A DNA stretch of 64,000 bases from Paguma larvata (lineage: Eukaryota; Chordata; Mammalia; Carnivora; Viverridae). Positions 23,292 to 35,215 of the stretch are shown one piece after another (the stretch's first letter is position 1; every line of letters begins with the position of its first letter). The position numbers were made by a program, and so were the translations under genes. The stretch is taken from positions 1,922,001 through 1,986,000 of the forward strand of contig CM057844.1 in the NCBI GenBank assembly GCA_030068075.1, read 5' to 3'. The notes beneath the pieces are model-generated. The model worked only from the letters and a program-made list of their open reading frames with translations, had not been told where the DNA came from and did no database searches.

Positions 23292-26200
23292 GGCCCACTT
23301 ACATTTGTTGTAATTCCTGCTGTGTGTGTTTTACCTGTTACATTGTAATAAGATATGAAGATACTGTTTTTCACTTCCTTTCATCTCCTTTAATATTTTA
23401 CTATGTTTATATTCTGGCTTTAGTTGTTAACTTATGAATCTTTATTCAATTCAAAACAGAAAATGTGTCTTTTGACTCTCCACCCTCACATGTACCAAAT
23501 GTAGAGTTTAGATGTTTTTGCTCCCTCATGTTCTACCCTGCAGATTGAATATTTTTGTTCTTTTTTCTAACACGATCTGGAGCTTCATATTCTCCATTTG
23601 ATTAACTTTGCATTCTTTCTTCAGCATCACAAATCACAGCTTGTAGATTTATAAGTGTGTACTGACAATTTAGGTTAATTCCACCTTACACTAGTTCCAG
23701 TGTTCATAACCAATTCTTTACTCAAAACTTCCGCATCCTCCTATCCCCAAACTCTATTTCCAGAGTACCACCTTTTTCTACTTTTTTATCAAAAGATAAA
23801 ATTTACATATATGTCTTAAGTATATGATCATGTCATCTTTGGATGTGAATAAAATTGGGATGTAATTATCTTTCCCTACCTCAAAAAAATCCTATAAATT
23901 TAATTAAACCATAATGCAGAATTCTGATTTTGGTTCCTTATTTAGTAACTTATTTTTCTCTCTTGATGTTTGTGAGACAAAGGTATTGCCTTTTATTTTC
24001 CTAATGGAAACAATTTTCTAGGACATTCAGCTGTTATTTCATGGAAATCACTGTTTACAAAAAATAAAAACAAACTCTTTCAATCTTTATGTCCTGGGTC
24101 TAGACACTTTTCTTGAATTATCCTAATTAAAGAAATACTTCTTTTGATTATAGCTGATGTTCTACATGCCCCTGTTAACTCTTCAGTTAACCTATTTTCT
24201 TGGTTTGCATTTTATTCTCTTTTTCTATCATCCATTCTCTTACAGAGATTTGTGCACATTTTATGCATTCTACCAAGATTTCTCAATAATAATGATTTCC
24301 TTTCCCTATAACAATGATTTCACTTGATGTGGTTCTATATATGTGTCTTATCAAAGGTCTTTCTCCGCTCTATTAAATCTTTATTTCAACTAGGTCATTT
24401 TAATCTCATTGCATTGCCTTTACATATTATCCTCTTCTATTCTTGTACCACCTGCTATTGCTTCATCTCAATTTGTCTTTTCCTTGTCATTTTCTGCTCC
24501 AGACTTATAGAATCATATCCATTTATAGATTGTTGAGGATGCTAGTTTTCTAAACAAGCAAACTCCAAAGTATGCTCTTAACATGAATATCTATGATATC
24601 TCATTTCCTTTCATTTGAAATGTATTTTCTTGGGGGAAGGAGGGGGTAGGCAATATTATATCTTTTTTCTGTATTTACTAATCCTCTAAGGGATGTAGAG
24701 TTAACCTTATAATTGTCGAAACGGTGGGAGTTAAATGGATTCCTTTCAGTTCTTTCCAGCAGGTCATATGGAAAACAAGCTGACAGATAATTCACCCATG
24801 AACTGGACTCACGCTGATATGAGATCTTCATCAATACACAACTCATGTTTTGACACTCTCAGTTCAAAGGCATGCAGGAGAATCTTGACTTCCCATCCAC
24901 CCTAAATCAGGGGTAGGTCTTTTTCCTTCCGTGACTTAGAGTGATTTGGTTATGGACACAATTTTCATAAGCACTTTGCCACTACAAGCAAGGTACTAAT
25001 TTGCTCATTTCACCACATTTTGTTTCTGGGTGGCTGTAGTTTCTGAGCGGATATATTGAGAGAAGTATTCACACAACGAAGACATTTTGTCTTGCTTTCT
25101 GCTGGCTTATCTCTACAGCCTCTGAGCTCAGAGCAGGCTGGAGAACATAGACAATACACCTCATTCTGGGTAGGCCAGGAGTATGTTCATTGAGGCAAAG
25201 TACAAACAGATAACGAGCTGCTCTTAATCCAATTCAATATTACTTTATATTGGGAGAAATTCCTCCCAAATTTTGGAAATGAGTTCTTCATCAACCATGG
25301 TTTTACCTTTTTTCTGTTTTATCTGTCTCCTAGCAGGAATTTGAAGGAAAATACCTTTAAGGCATTTAAGGCACAGTTTAACATCCTGGGAAATACAATA
25401 GTTCTGAAAACTTTCCTCACTGTTAGAACCTCATGAAATTCCTCAGCACTTAAGCAGAATATCATAAAGGCTCCAAGTCGGTTCCTTTTCTTCCTATATC
25501 TATTCCATCCCATATCATAATGCAGAAGCCCAAATTTGGTGCTTATTTCAGAAATTTGCTTTTCTCTCTGAATGCCAGGAAAAGGGATTTCACTTTGATT
25601 CTTGACCAGGATATGCATAGATATGATTGGCTACTCTTATGGGATGACAACAATATTCCTAGTCTTTTGAGACCACAGGGGTCAGCCATTTTGCCTTTTC
25701 TCTCTCATCTCTTCAAAAGAGCTCCTTTGTCACCTTTATCAGCCACAAATGGATTCCAGGACTCAAAAATATGAACTCAAATCATAAAACAGAATTTCCC
25801 AATTTAGCATTATGTTATTTATTTCTGGAGAAATGAAGATGATGACATAGATCCTTTGCCTTGGAATTGCTTAATTTTTAATAAGGAAGATTCAAGTTGT
25901 TACGACCTAAATAAAATATGTGTTATACATTATAAGCCACATACTCTGGAATTTCCAAAGAGGACTTCACTGCACATTTCTGCTTATATATGTCTGCTGT
26001 GCTGCTTAATATCTTTTTTGATGATTCTTACACAACGAGTTCTGATATGTTTTTATGTATGCCTAAGTGATATCATCTTTCCGTATAAAAATCCAATTTG
26101 AAATTGGGAAGAAAAAAAATTGAAACACCTTAATTACAGAGATTCATTATTTTTTGACCTAAGAAAGATTAATTTTTTCTATCGTTTACAATTTAACTCC

Positions 26201-27279
26201 CCTTAGCAACCTCATTTATAAGCCAGATCCATGTTCCTTTACAAAGCCTGCTCAATTTTACAGCGGGATGAAAAATAATCTGGGCAGAGAGTATTAGCTT
26301 AGATAGAAATTTATCTTTCCTGCTGGAGTACAAACAGAATTCTGTGATGAAACACGTTACCTTTGCTCTTTCGTTTTTAAAAGTAGAAATGAGATGACTC
26401 TGTTCGGAGAGCAGGAGAGTCTCATTTAATCTCAGGGTTGGAAGCAACGACAGAATTAATTCCCAACAGTCCCTACTATAGATAAGCAAAGTCAATCAAG
26501 GCAAATATTTTAAGAAAACTGGCTGCAAAGGAGGGGCAAAAAATGAAAACACCTACAATATAGGACTAATGCCATAATGTGGCCACCGAGAGGCAGCATT
26601 GCACATGAGAATAATTCAGAAGGGAAATTTCAGAACAATGTAGAATGATTATTTTTAAATTACATTAATTTTCCCTTTAATATTACAAACAGGAAATGAA
26701 GTTCATTTTTCAATGTCCTTCCCAGCTGAAAGACTCAATTAAAATTAAAAGTGGAAATTGATTTTTCTTTGGGTTCAATTAAATCTTTCACTTGGTTAGT
26801 CAGAGCTGAGGGCAGAAAAATGGGCTAGCTTAGAATTCTGTTGTCTAAGGGAATTATTGGAGTGAGATTCCAGTTGCTCCTTATTTCTGGGGCACCATCA
26901 TGAATTTGATCACTGGCTGTAATGTGATTCTAGAAATATTTGTGATGTCAGGAAGAGTCTAAATCTGACCACTACCGCAAGACATACTTTCACAAAACAA
27001 AACAAAACTAAGATCCTTGTAATTTCATCTGATCTATTTTTTTGGAAAAAAAATTGAAAAAAAATTACCAAAATGTATCAAATAGGAATGTGCTAAATAT
27101 TCAAAAACGAGAAGATTAAATGTGTATAAGATTCCTGGTCCATGAAAATCATGCTAGTCACAATGCAGGAGAAATCTTCTGTGCCCCTACCCCGTCATGA
27201 CTTCCAGAACCAGCCCCTCCAATTTCTGATTCAAACTACCTTCCATACCATTGCCAGGGCAGTTCATATTTTTCATATT
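23292..27279. other. Gene-free AT-rich stretch, nothing recognised
   Basis: About 4 kb of AT-rich DNA. The largest ORFs (99-100 codons, at 25319-25618 and 26193-26495, minus) show no recognisable domain. No young repeat is present, which is unusual for this window. Confidence 0.5.
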
Positions 27280-27480
27280 TTGAGAACATGAATTTGGTCA
27301 CATCTTTGCCCTACTTAAAATCATTCACATCTCTCAATTACCTTTAAAACAGTTAAGAATCCTGACATTCAGGGAATCTCATCTCTCTACTCCCCGTGGT
27401 TCCTGCCATATGGGACAAACTCTACACACACTGCACACACTTTACACCTACCCTATCCTTTCACTCATCCATTACTCTGA
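27280..27480 (+). repeat. LINE-2-like fragment
   Basis: 'ggtcacatctttgccctact', 'taaaatcattcacatctctc' and the later 'ggttcctgccatatgggaca' follow the L2-type order 'ctcccctgcttaaaaccctt'. Decayed, moderate support. Confidence 0.4.
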
Positions 27481-27670
27481 AACAAGGTTCTCCACTTCAG
27501 AGCTATGGACAAGTTGGGACAGATAATTTTTTATCATAGGCCTGTCATGTGCATTGTAGGATGTGGCCCCAAACCACTAGATGCCAATTGTACCCCTTTA
27601 ATCATAACAACCAAATGTCTCTGGATATTGCCAAGTGCCTCCTGAGTGGAAAGTCACCTGTAGTTAGAAT
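27481..27670 (-). repeat. Non-autonomous hAT-type DNA transposon fragment
   Basis: Read on the minus strand: 'caaatgtctggag'-like text inverted from 'aaatgtctctggatattgcc', plus 'catgtgcattgtaggatgtg' and 'actagatgccaattgtaccc'. This matches an old MER-type Charlie element; the exact family is not certain. Confidence 0.5.
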
Positions 27671-28874
27671 AATAGAGCTAGGCTTAGGTGATACTTCCCT
27701 TGATAATCTTTCTCCTATCCTGTGCATCCTCTACTACAGTTTTATATTATAATTGTCTTTACTCATCTTTGTCCCCATAGGAGCACCACCAAGCCCCTCA
27801 GAAGAGCTCATCACATGCAATAGATGCACAGCTAATGGTCTGATGGATGTTGTATGAGTGGGTGGATTAATGGATGGGTTGTTGCATGGATGCATGGATG
27901 GATGGATAAACAGATGGGTGAGATGTCAGAATTCTGAAATTAAACAAAATCCCATTTATGCGTGAAAATCCCAGGTTTCAGGTCCAAGAAATTTCTCCCC
28001 AGATACAAAGCAGGAGTCATTGGTAACTAAGGAAAAGAACACAAGATGAGGAATGGAGACAACTCCAGGCAATAGTCTCCCTGGACCATAGAGTCCAGAC
28101 CATTTTATCCTCCAAGCCAGGGAGTCAGAGGACCCAGGACTGTGATCGTTCTTGAACTGGGGAAGTCAACAAAGAAGTGCTGCAACGCCTACTACAGTTG
28201 AGAAGATTCATGCTTTAAAATAATATTAGTCATTTAAGTTATATTTTGTTTTTAGCAAAAATGTTACTTGTAGTTGAAATATCTTTTACTTGCCTCAATA
28301 TAGGGAATAACTTTACATATTTTGGAAAAAAAATTGAATTCTCCACATAATGTACAGTTTTCTATCTTGACCCTGAGAACAGATCAATCCTACCAGTGTT
28401 GTCCTTCTCAACACCTCCAGCAAAGATTTTCAACAGCAGTGAACCCAGCTGTTGACTGGCAAGTGGCCCCCCAGAGCTGGTATGGGAGAACCTGAGCTGG
28501 GAGGGCAACATCTCTTGGCAACCAGATAATGATTTCAGAATGGAAGCTTCATAGAACCTCCATGCTCCTGGATATGAAAGGAACAATATTTACTCATCTC
28601 AGTCAATAAATTACTTCTAGGATTCCTTGGCATGGATCATTGCATTACCCATTAACTTTTATGTTCCTGGAAGCCCAAGCTTCAAGGCTAACTTTAACAC
28701 CTCTGTAAATAGCTTTCATTCTCACAGCTGACAATTTCCCTTCATGACCTATAATTTAGCTTAGACATTTACATTTTTAAGTTTCCAGGGGATCAGACTT
28801 TGGTCTTCTCTTCCTTTTTAAAAAGTTTTCTTTTTAATTTTTAAAAAATGTTTATTTATTTTTTTATTTTCTTT
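27671..28874. other. Gene-free stretch with TGGA-rich tract
   Basis: An imperfect (TGGA)n tract at about 27858-27920. The rest has no recognised element until an A/T-rich tail near 28830-28870, possibly the remains of a minus-strand SINE tail next to the large L1. Confidence 0.5.
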
Positions 28875-29030
28875 GTTTTTTTTAAATTTTATAATAGTTT
28901 ATTTTCAAATTGGTTTACATATAACACCCAGTGTTCATCCCAACATGTGCCCCCTTCAATGCCCATCACCCCCTCTCCCTCCTCCCCCATCCCCCTCACC
29001 CTCAGTTTTTTCTTAGTCTTTGAGAGTCTC

Positions 29031-32000
29031 TTATGTTTTATCTCCCTCCCTCTCTGTGTCTTTTTTTCCTTTCCCCTCTTCCCCTCCCCCTGGTTTTTGC
29101 TTAGTCTCACAAAGTCCACCTACTCGTGGAAACATATGGTATCTGTCTTTTTCTGACTGACTTATTTCACTTAACATAATACCCTCCAGTTCCATCCATG
29201 TTGCTACACATGGCATGATTTCGTTTGTTCTCATGGCCACGTAGTAGTCCATTGTATATAAGTACCATAACTTCTTTATCCATTCTTCAGTTGATGGGCA
29301 CTTGGTCTCTTTCCATGATTTGGCTATTGTCGAAAGTGCTGCTATAAACATTGGGGTGCACGTGCTCCTATGCATCAGAATTCCTGTGTCTCTTGGGTAG
29401 ATTCCTAGCAGTGCTATTGCTGGGTCATAGGGTAGCTCTATTTTCATTTTTTTGAGGAACCTCCACACCGTTTTCCAGAGTGGCTGCACCAGTTTGCATT
29501 CCCACCAACAGTGTAGGAGGGTGCCTACTTCTCCACATCCTCGCCAGCATCTATAGTTTCCTGATTTGTTCATTTTAGCCACTCTGACTGGTGTGAGGTG
29601 GTATCACAGTGTGGTTTTGATTTGTATTTTCCTGATGATGAGTGACATTGAGCATCGTTTCATGTGTCTGTTGGCCATCTGAATGTCCTCTTTGGAGAAG
29701 TGTCTATTCATATCTTCCGTCCATTTCTTCACTGGGTTGTTTGTTTATCGGGTGTGGAGTTTGGTAAGTTCTTTATAGATTTTAGATATTAGTCCTTTAT
29801 CCAATATGTCATTTGCGATGATCTTTTCCCATTCTGTTGGTTGCCTATTTGTTTTGTTGGTTGTTTCTTTTGCCGTGCAGAAGCTTTTTATCTTGATGAG
29901 GTCCCAGTAGTTCATCTTTGCTTTTAATTCCCTTGCCTTTGGAGACATGTCGAGTAAGAAATTGGTGCGTCTTAGGTCAAAGAGGATTTTTCCTGCTTTC
30001 TCCTCTAGGATTTTGACGGTTTCCTGTCTCACATTCAGATCTTTTATCCATTTAGAATTTATTTTTGTGAGTGGTGTAAAAAAGTGGTCTAGTTTCTAGT
30101 TTCATTCTTTTTCATGTTGCTGTCCAATTCTCCCAGCACCATTTGTTAAAGAGGCTGTCTTTTTTCCATTGGATACATTTTCCCGCTTTGTCAAAGATTA
30201 GTTGGCCATATACTTGCGGGTCCATTTCTGAGTTTTCTATTCTATTCCATTGGTCTATGTGTCTGTTTTTGTGCCAATACCATACAGTCTTGATGACCAC
30301 CGCTTTGTAGTAGAGGTTAAAGTCTGGGATTGTGATGCCTCCCGCCTTGGTTTTATTCTTCAGTATTATTTTGGCTATTCGAGGTCTTTTGTGGTTCCAT
30401 ACAAATTTTAGGATTGTTTGCTCTAGCTTTGAGAAGAATGCTGGTGCAATTTTGATTGGGATTGCATTGAATGTGTAGATTGCTTTGGGTAGTATTGCCA
30501 TTTTCACGATATTTATTCTTCCCATCCATGAGCATGGGATGTTTTTCCATTTCCTTGTGTGTTCCTCAATTTCCTTCATAAGTTTTTTTATAGTTTCCAG
30601 TGTGGAGGTCTTCCACATCTTTGGTTAGGTTTATTCCTAAGTATTTTATGTTTTTTGGTGCAATTGTGAAAGGGATTAGCTTCTTTATTTCTCTTTCTGC
30701 TGCTTCATTGTTGGTGTATAGAAATGCCACCGATTTCTGTACATTGATTTTGTACCCTGCAACTTTGCTGAAATCATGAATCAGTTCTAGTAGGCTTTTA
30801 GTGCATTCCGTCAGGTTTTCCATGTAAAGTATCATGTCATCTGCAAAAAGTGAAAGTTTGACTTCCTCCTCGCCAATCTTGATGCTTTTTATTTTGTTTT
30901 GTTGTCTGATTTCTGATGTTAGGACTTCCAACACTATGTTGAATAGCAGTGGTGAGAGTAGACACCCCTGTCGTGTTCCTGATCTCAGGGGGAAGGCTTT
31001 CAGTTTTTCCCCATTGAGGATGATATTAGCTGTGGGCTTTTCATAGATGGTTTTTATGATGTTTAAGTATGTTCCTTCTATCCCGACTTTCTCGAGCGTT
31101 TTTATTAAGAAAGGATGCTGTATTTTGTCAAATGCTTTTTCTGCATCTATTGACAGGATCATATGGTTCTTATCTTTTCTTTTGTTGATGTGATGTATCA
31201 CGTTGATTGATTTGCGAATATTGAACAGCCCTGCAACCCAGGGATGAATCCTACTTGGTCATGGTGAATAATTCTCTTTATATGCTGTTGGATTCGATTT
31301 GCTAGTGTCTTGTTGAAAATTTTTATGTCCATATTCATCAGGGATATTGGCCTGTAATTCTCCTTCTTTGCTGGGTCTCTATCTGGTTTGGGAATCAAAG
31401 TGATGCTGGCTTCATAGAAAGAGTTCGGGAGTTTTCCTTCCATTTCAATTTTTTGGAACAGCTTGAGGAGGATAGGATTTAACTCTGTTTCAAATGTCTG
31501 GTAAAATTCCGCGGGAAAGCCATCTGGTACAGGGCTTTTATTTGCTGGGAGGTTTTTAATAACTGATTCTATTTCTTCACTAGTTATGGATCTGTTCAAA
31601 TTTTCTATTTCTTCCCATTTGAGTTTTGGTAGCGTGTGGCTATTTAGGAAGCTGTCCATTTCTTCCAGATTGCCAAGTTTGGTGGCATATAATTTTTCAT
31701 AGTGTTCTCTGATGATTGCTTGTATATCTGAGGGATTGGTTGTAATTTCTCCCTTTTCATTCACGATTTTATCTATTTGAGTTCTCTCTCTTTTCTTTTT
31801 GAGAGCCTGGCTAGAGGTTTGTCTATTTTGTTTATTTTTTCAAAGAACCAGCTTTTGGAATCATTGATCTGTTCCACTACCTTTTCTGTCTCCATATGAT
31901 TAATTTGTGCTCTGATCTTTGTTATTTCTCTCTTTCTGCTGGGCTTGGGTTGTTTTAGTTGATCTGCTTCTAGTTCCTTTAGGCGTGCTGTTAGAATTTG

Positions 32001-32960
32001 TGTTATTGATTTTTCTTGTTTCTTGAGATGGGCCTGGATTGCAATATATTTCCCTCTCAGGACTGCCTTTGCTGCATCCCAGAGCGTTTGGATTGTTGTA
32101 TTTTCATTTTCATTTGTTTCCATGTAGTTTTTAATTTCTTCTCTGATGGCTTGGTTGACCCACTCATCTTTTAGTAGGTTATTTCTTAGCCGCCATGTTC
32201 TTGGATATTTTCCAGGCTTTCTCCTGTGGTTGATTTCAAGTTTCAAAGCATTGTGGTCTGACAGTGTATACGGTATGATCTCAATTCTTTTATATTTATT
32301 CAGAGCTTCCCTGTGCCCCAGAATGTGGTCTATCTTGGAAAATGTACCGTGTGCAGTTGAGAAGAACGTAAATTCCTTTGCTTCTGGATGAAGGACCCTA
32401 AAGATGTCTGTGAGGCCCATCTGTTCTAATGTGTCCTTTAGGGCTATTGTTTCTGGGGAGATTTTCTCTTTTGTGGATCTATCCAATGCTAAGAGTGGAG
32501 TGTTGAGATCCCCTACTATTAGGACATTTTTATTGATGAGGTTGCTAATGTTAGTAATTAGTTGTTTTACAAATTTGGGTACCCCCGAATTCGGTGCACA
32601 GATATTTACAATTGTTAGCTCTTCCTGTTGGATGGTCCCTGAGACTATTATATAATGTCCTTCTTCATCTCTTATTACATCGTTCATTTTAACGTCTAAT
32701 TTCTCTGATATAAGTGTGGCTACTCCGGCTTTCTTCTGACTTCCAGTAGCATGGTAGATAGTTCTCTATCCCCTCACTTTCAATCTGAAGGTGTCTTCAG
32801 GTTTAAGATGAGTTTCTTGAAGACAGCAAATAGAGGGGTCTTGTTTTTTAATCCATTCTGTTATCCTGTGTCTTTTGATTGGCGCATTTAGTCCATTTAC
32901 ATTCAGTGTTAATATTGAAAAATATGGGCTGACAGTCACTGTATTGTCTGTAAGTTTCAT
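29031..32960 (-). pseudogene. L1 ORF2 (endonuclease and reverse transcriptase), multiply broken
   Basis: Starts about 47 bp after ORF1 (MKLTDNTVTVSP). The APE-type endonuclease is seen in ILTLNVNGLNAPIK, QETHL, GDLN and SDH. The central region has the reverse transcriptase: [26 protein letters not shown] and the FADDMILY catalytic motif near 30840. The cysteine-rich C-terminus has the [18 protein letters not shown] pattern. At least four frame changes or stops (around 32700, 31770, 31200, 30600, 29700) make it inactive. Total span about 3.9 kb, the normal ORF2 length. Confidence 0.9.
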
Positions 32961-33007
32961 GTTTGTAAGGCTGTCTCTGGCAGTTTGTGTTCTTTGCAAC
33001 CTTGCTT

Positions 33008-33901
33008 TCATAGAATGCCCCTCAGGATCTCTTGCAGTGCTGGCTTATTTGTGATAAATTCTTTCAGTTTTTGTTTTTTGGGAAAAACCTTGATCTCTCC
33101 TTCTATTCTGAATGACAGGCTAGCCGGATACAGAATTCTTGGTTGCATGTCCTTCTTGCTCATCACAGTAAAGATATCCTGCCATTCCTTTCTGGCTTGC
33201 CAAGTTTCTGTAGATAAGTCTGCTACTACCCTTATAGGTCTCCCTTTGTATGTTAGGGTTCTTTTGTCCCTAGCTGCTTTCGGGATTCTCTCCCTATCTT
33301 TGTATTTTGCCAGCTTCACTATGATGTGCCGTGCAGAAGGTCTATTCAAGTTATGCCTAGGGGAGTTCTCTGTGCCTCTTGGATTTCCATGCCCGCTTCC
33401 TTCCTCATGTTGTGGAAGTCCTCAGCAATGATTTGTTCAAGAACCCCTTCGACTCCTTTCTCTATCTCTTCTTCCTCTGGAACTCCTATGATACGGATAT
33501 TGTTTCTTTTGAGTGCATTGCTCAGCTCTCGAATTCTCCTTTCCTGTTCCTGCATCAGCTTCTCTCTCTTTTTATCTGCTTCCTCTTTTTCAATGATTTT
33601 GTCTTCTAATGCACTAACTCTTTCCTCTACCTCTTCAATCCGTGCTGTGGCTGCTTCCAGTTTCCCCTGTATTTCTTCCAATGTCTTCTTTAATTCTTCC
33701 TGACCGTTTTTAAGGTCCTTGAACTCTGCCGCGCGGGACCCCTTGCATTCATCTAAGCTTTTTTTCAAGGCCAGCGATTAGTTTTTTGATTATCATTCTA
33801 TATTCAAGTTCTGTTATGTTGCTTATATCTGTTTTCATTAATTCTTGAGCTGTCACTGCTTCTTGTAGATTCTTTTGAGGAGAATTCTTCCGTCTTGTCA
33901 T
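33008..33901 (-). pseudogene. L1 ORF1 (RNA-binding coiled-coil protein), frameshifted
   Basis: Begins MTRRKNSPQKN at 33901. An N-terminal segment runs to about 33760, then a frameshift leads into the coiled coil (EEVEERVSALEDKI) and the RRM-like NNIRIIGVPEEEE region. A second break near 33348 precedes the C-terminal domain (KLAKYKDRERIPKAARDKR; ALQEILRGIL), which ends at 33008. About 297 codons if the breaks are ignored, the usual size for ORF1p. Not functional as it stands. Confidence 0.9.
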
Positions 33902-34439
33902 TTTGGCTGGATGTGTTATGGGTTGTTTCTTGAAGTTGCCCTGGAAAGGAAAACTGACAGACACACAGAACACAGAAATACTCAAATGTACCGACAAATG
34001 GTCCAGACAAGCAGTTCACAACAGAAAAAAATAACAAGTGACTCTCTGAGGGCAATGTCCTGAAGTAACAGCTACACGTTAAGGACAGGGTATGTAGTGT
34101 GCTGGTGGCAGAGCATATATAGACAGAATAATGACTGGTGCAGGGAGAAGAAGGAAATGGACTTTGCCCAGGTAGAGCGACTAAAGGGTTTAATCCAGAC
34201 TGATAGAAATCAGAATAAGGACAGGTGCGATGGAAAAGGAATAAAGATCGATGTCATCTAGATGAACTTATACGGCCTGGTTATTCCAGAAAAAGGGCTA
34301 GGGAAGTAAAGAAGAGGTTTTAGGACATGTCCTCAAAGAGTGGGTTAAAAAAAAAAAACAAAAAAACAAACAAAAAACAAAAATATGATTAAGCCAGTCA
34401 GTACCCTGGATGACCAGCTCAGGGATGGGGATCGGTAGG

Positions 34440-35214
34440 AATGAGAAAGGGAGGGATAAATTTATAAAGAAGAAATGACTGGCATTACTCCAGGCAGCAA
34501 TCTCCGCTTGGCATCAGTTGCTCCTGCTGATAGGTTGGGAGAGGCGTGGTTTGGTGTAGGCGGATCCCGCCTCCACTGCTGCAGGGATGGCTTTTGGGGT
34601 GACTTCCTGGCTTGTGAGACAACAATGGCGTCTCTCCAGACCCGCACCACCAGTCCTGGAGGCTTTATTCGCCCCTTTATTTCTGTTCTCTCTCCACCGC
34701 CAACTCCGGCCTAGTGTGGTTCACTGGACGATGACCCGGCGTGTCCCACAGGAGCCACAGCCTGGGGCTGCCTGGGTCCCTGCTGCCAGTCCCGGGGGTG
34801 CGCGCGTCCCCATGGCTCGGGGCTGGGTTGGTGCAGTCCCAGCAGCGCGCGGGTAGTGCTGCTGTTTGCCACTGAACTTCTCTTCAAAAGCCCTGCATTT
34901 AGGGGCTGGATGGTAGCGGTCTCACCCGCTCTGGCCCTCTCGTTCAGATGTTGTTCGATCGGCACTTTCCCAGCTATCTCCGAAGACGCTCACCCTCCCC
35001 TCAGCTCAACTTCCCGAGTTCGAGTTCGTTTTATCCGACCCAGATTAAACTCACAGTTTAGCTGGGCTGTGTCTGTTTTCGCCTTCGTTCCTTGTTAGCT
35101 GTAGCACCTTTTCCCCCGATTTTTGGAGGGAAAGACTATGGTTTCAGTCGTCCCCGTTTAAAGGGCAAGCGAAATACTGGAGCTCCCTACTCCTCTGCCA
35201 TGTTGCCCCCTCTT
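34440..35214 (-). promoter_or_regulatory. CpG-rich L1 5' UTR / internal promoter region
   Basis: The last 770 bp of the element (minus-strand 5' UTR) is the only strongly CpG-rich part outside the cystatin gene, with clusters such as gtgcgcgcgtcc and agcgcgcggg (34795-34855). L1 5' UTRs carry the Pol II promoter. The retained CpGs suggest limited decay since insertion, hence a fairly recent element. Confidence 0.6.
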
Positions 35215-35215
35215 T

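Larger units (their letters stand above)
28875..35215 (-). mobile_element. Near full-length L1 (about 6.3 kb), coding-dead
   Basis: Complete architecture on the minus strand: a 5' end at about 35210 (gggggcaacatggcagagga), a CpG-rich 5' UTR, ORF1, a short inter-ORF gap, ORF2, a 3' UTR and poly-A (T run at 28876-28883). Both ORFs carry frameshifts, so it cannot move itself. Its upstream edge abuts another L1's ORF2 at 35216 with no target-site duplication visible. The subfamily matches the element at 14.5 kb. Confidence 0.93.

Noticed and set aside
32985..33703. Long + strand ORFs (148 and 125 codons) in the large L1
   Set aside because: They are antisense shadows of L1 ORF1 coding sequence (for example serine-rich text opposite the coiled coil), not genes.
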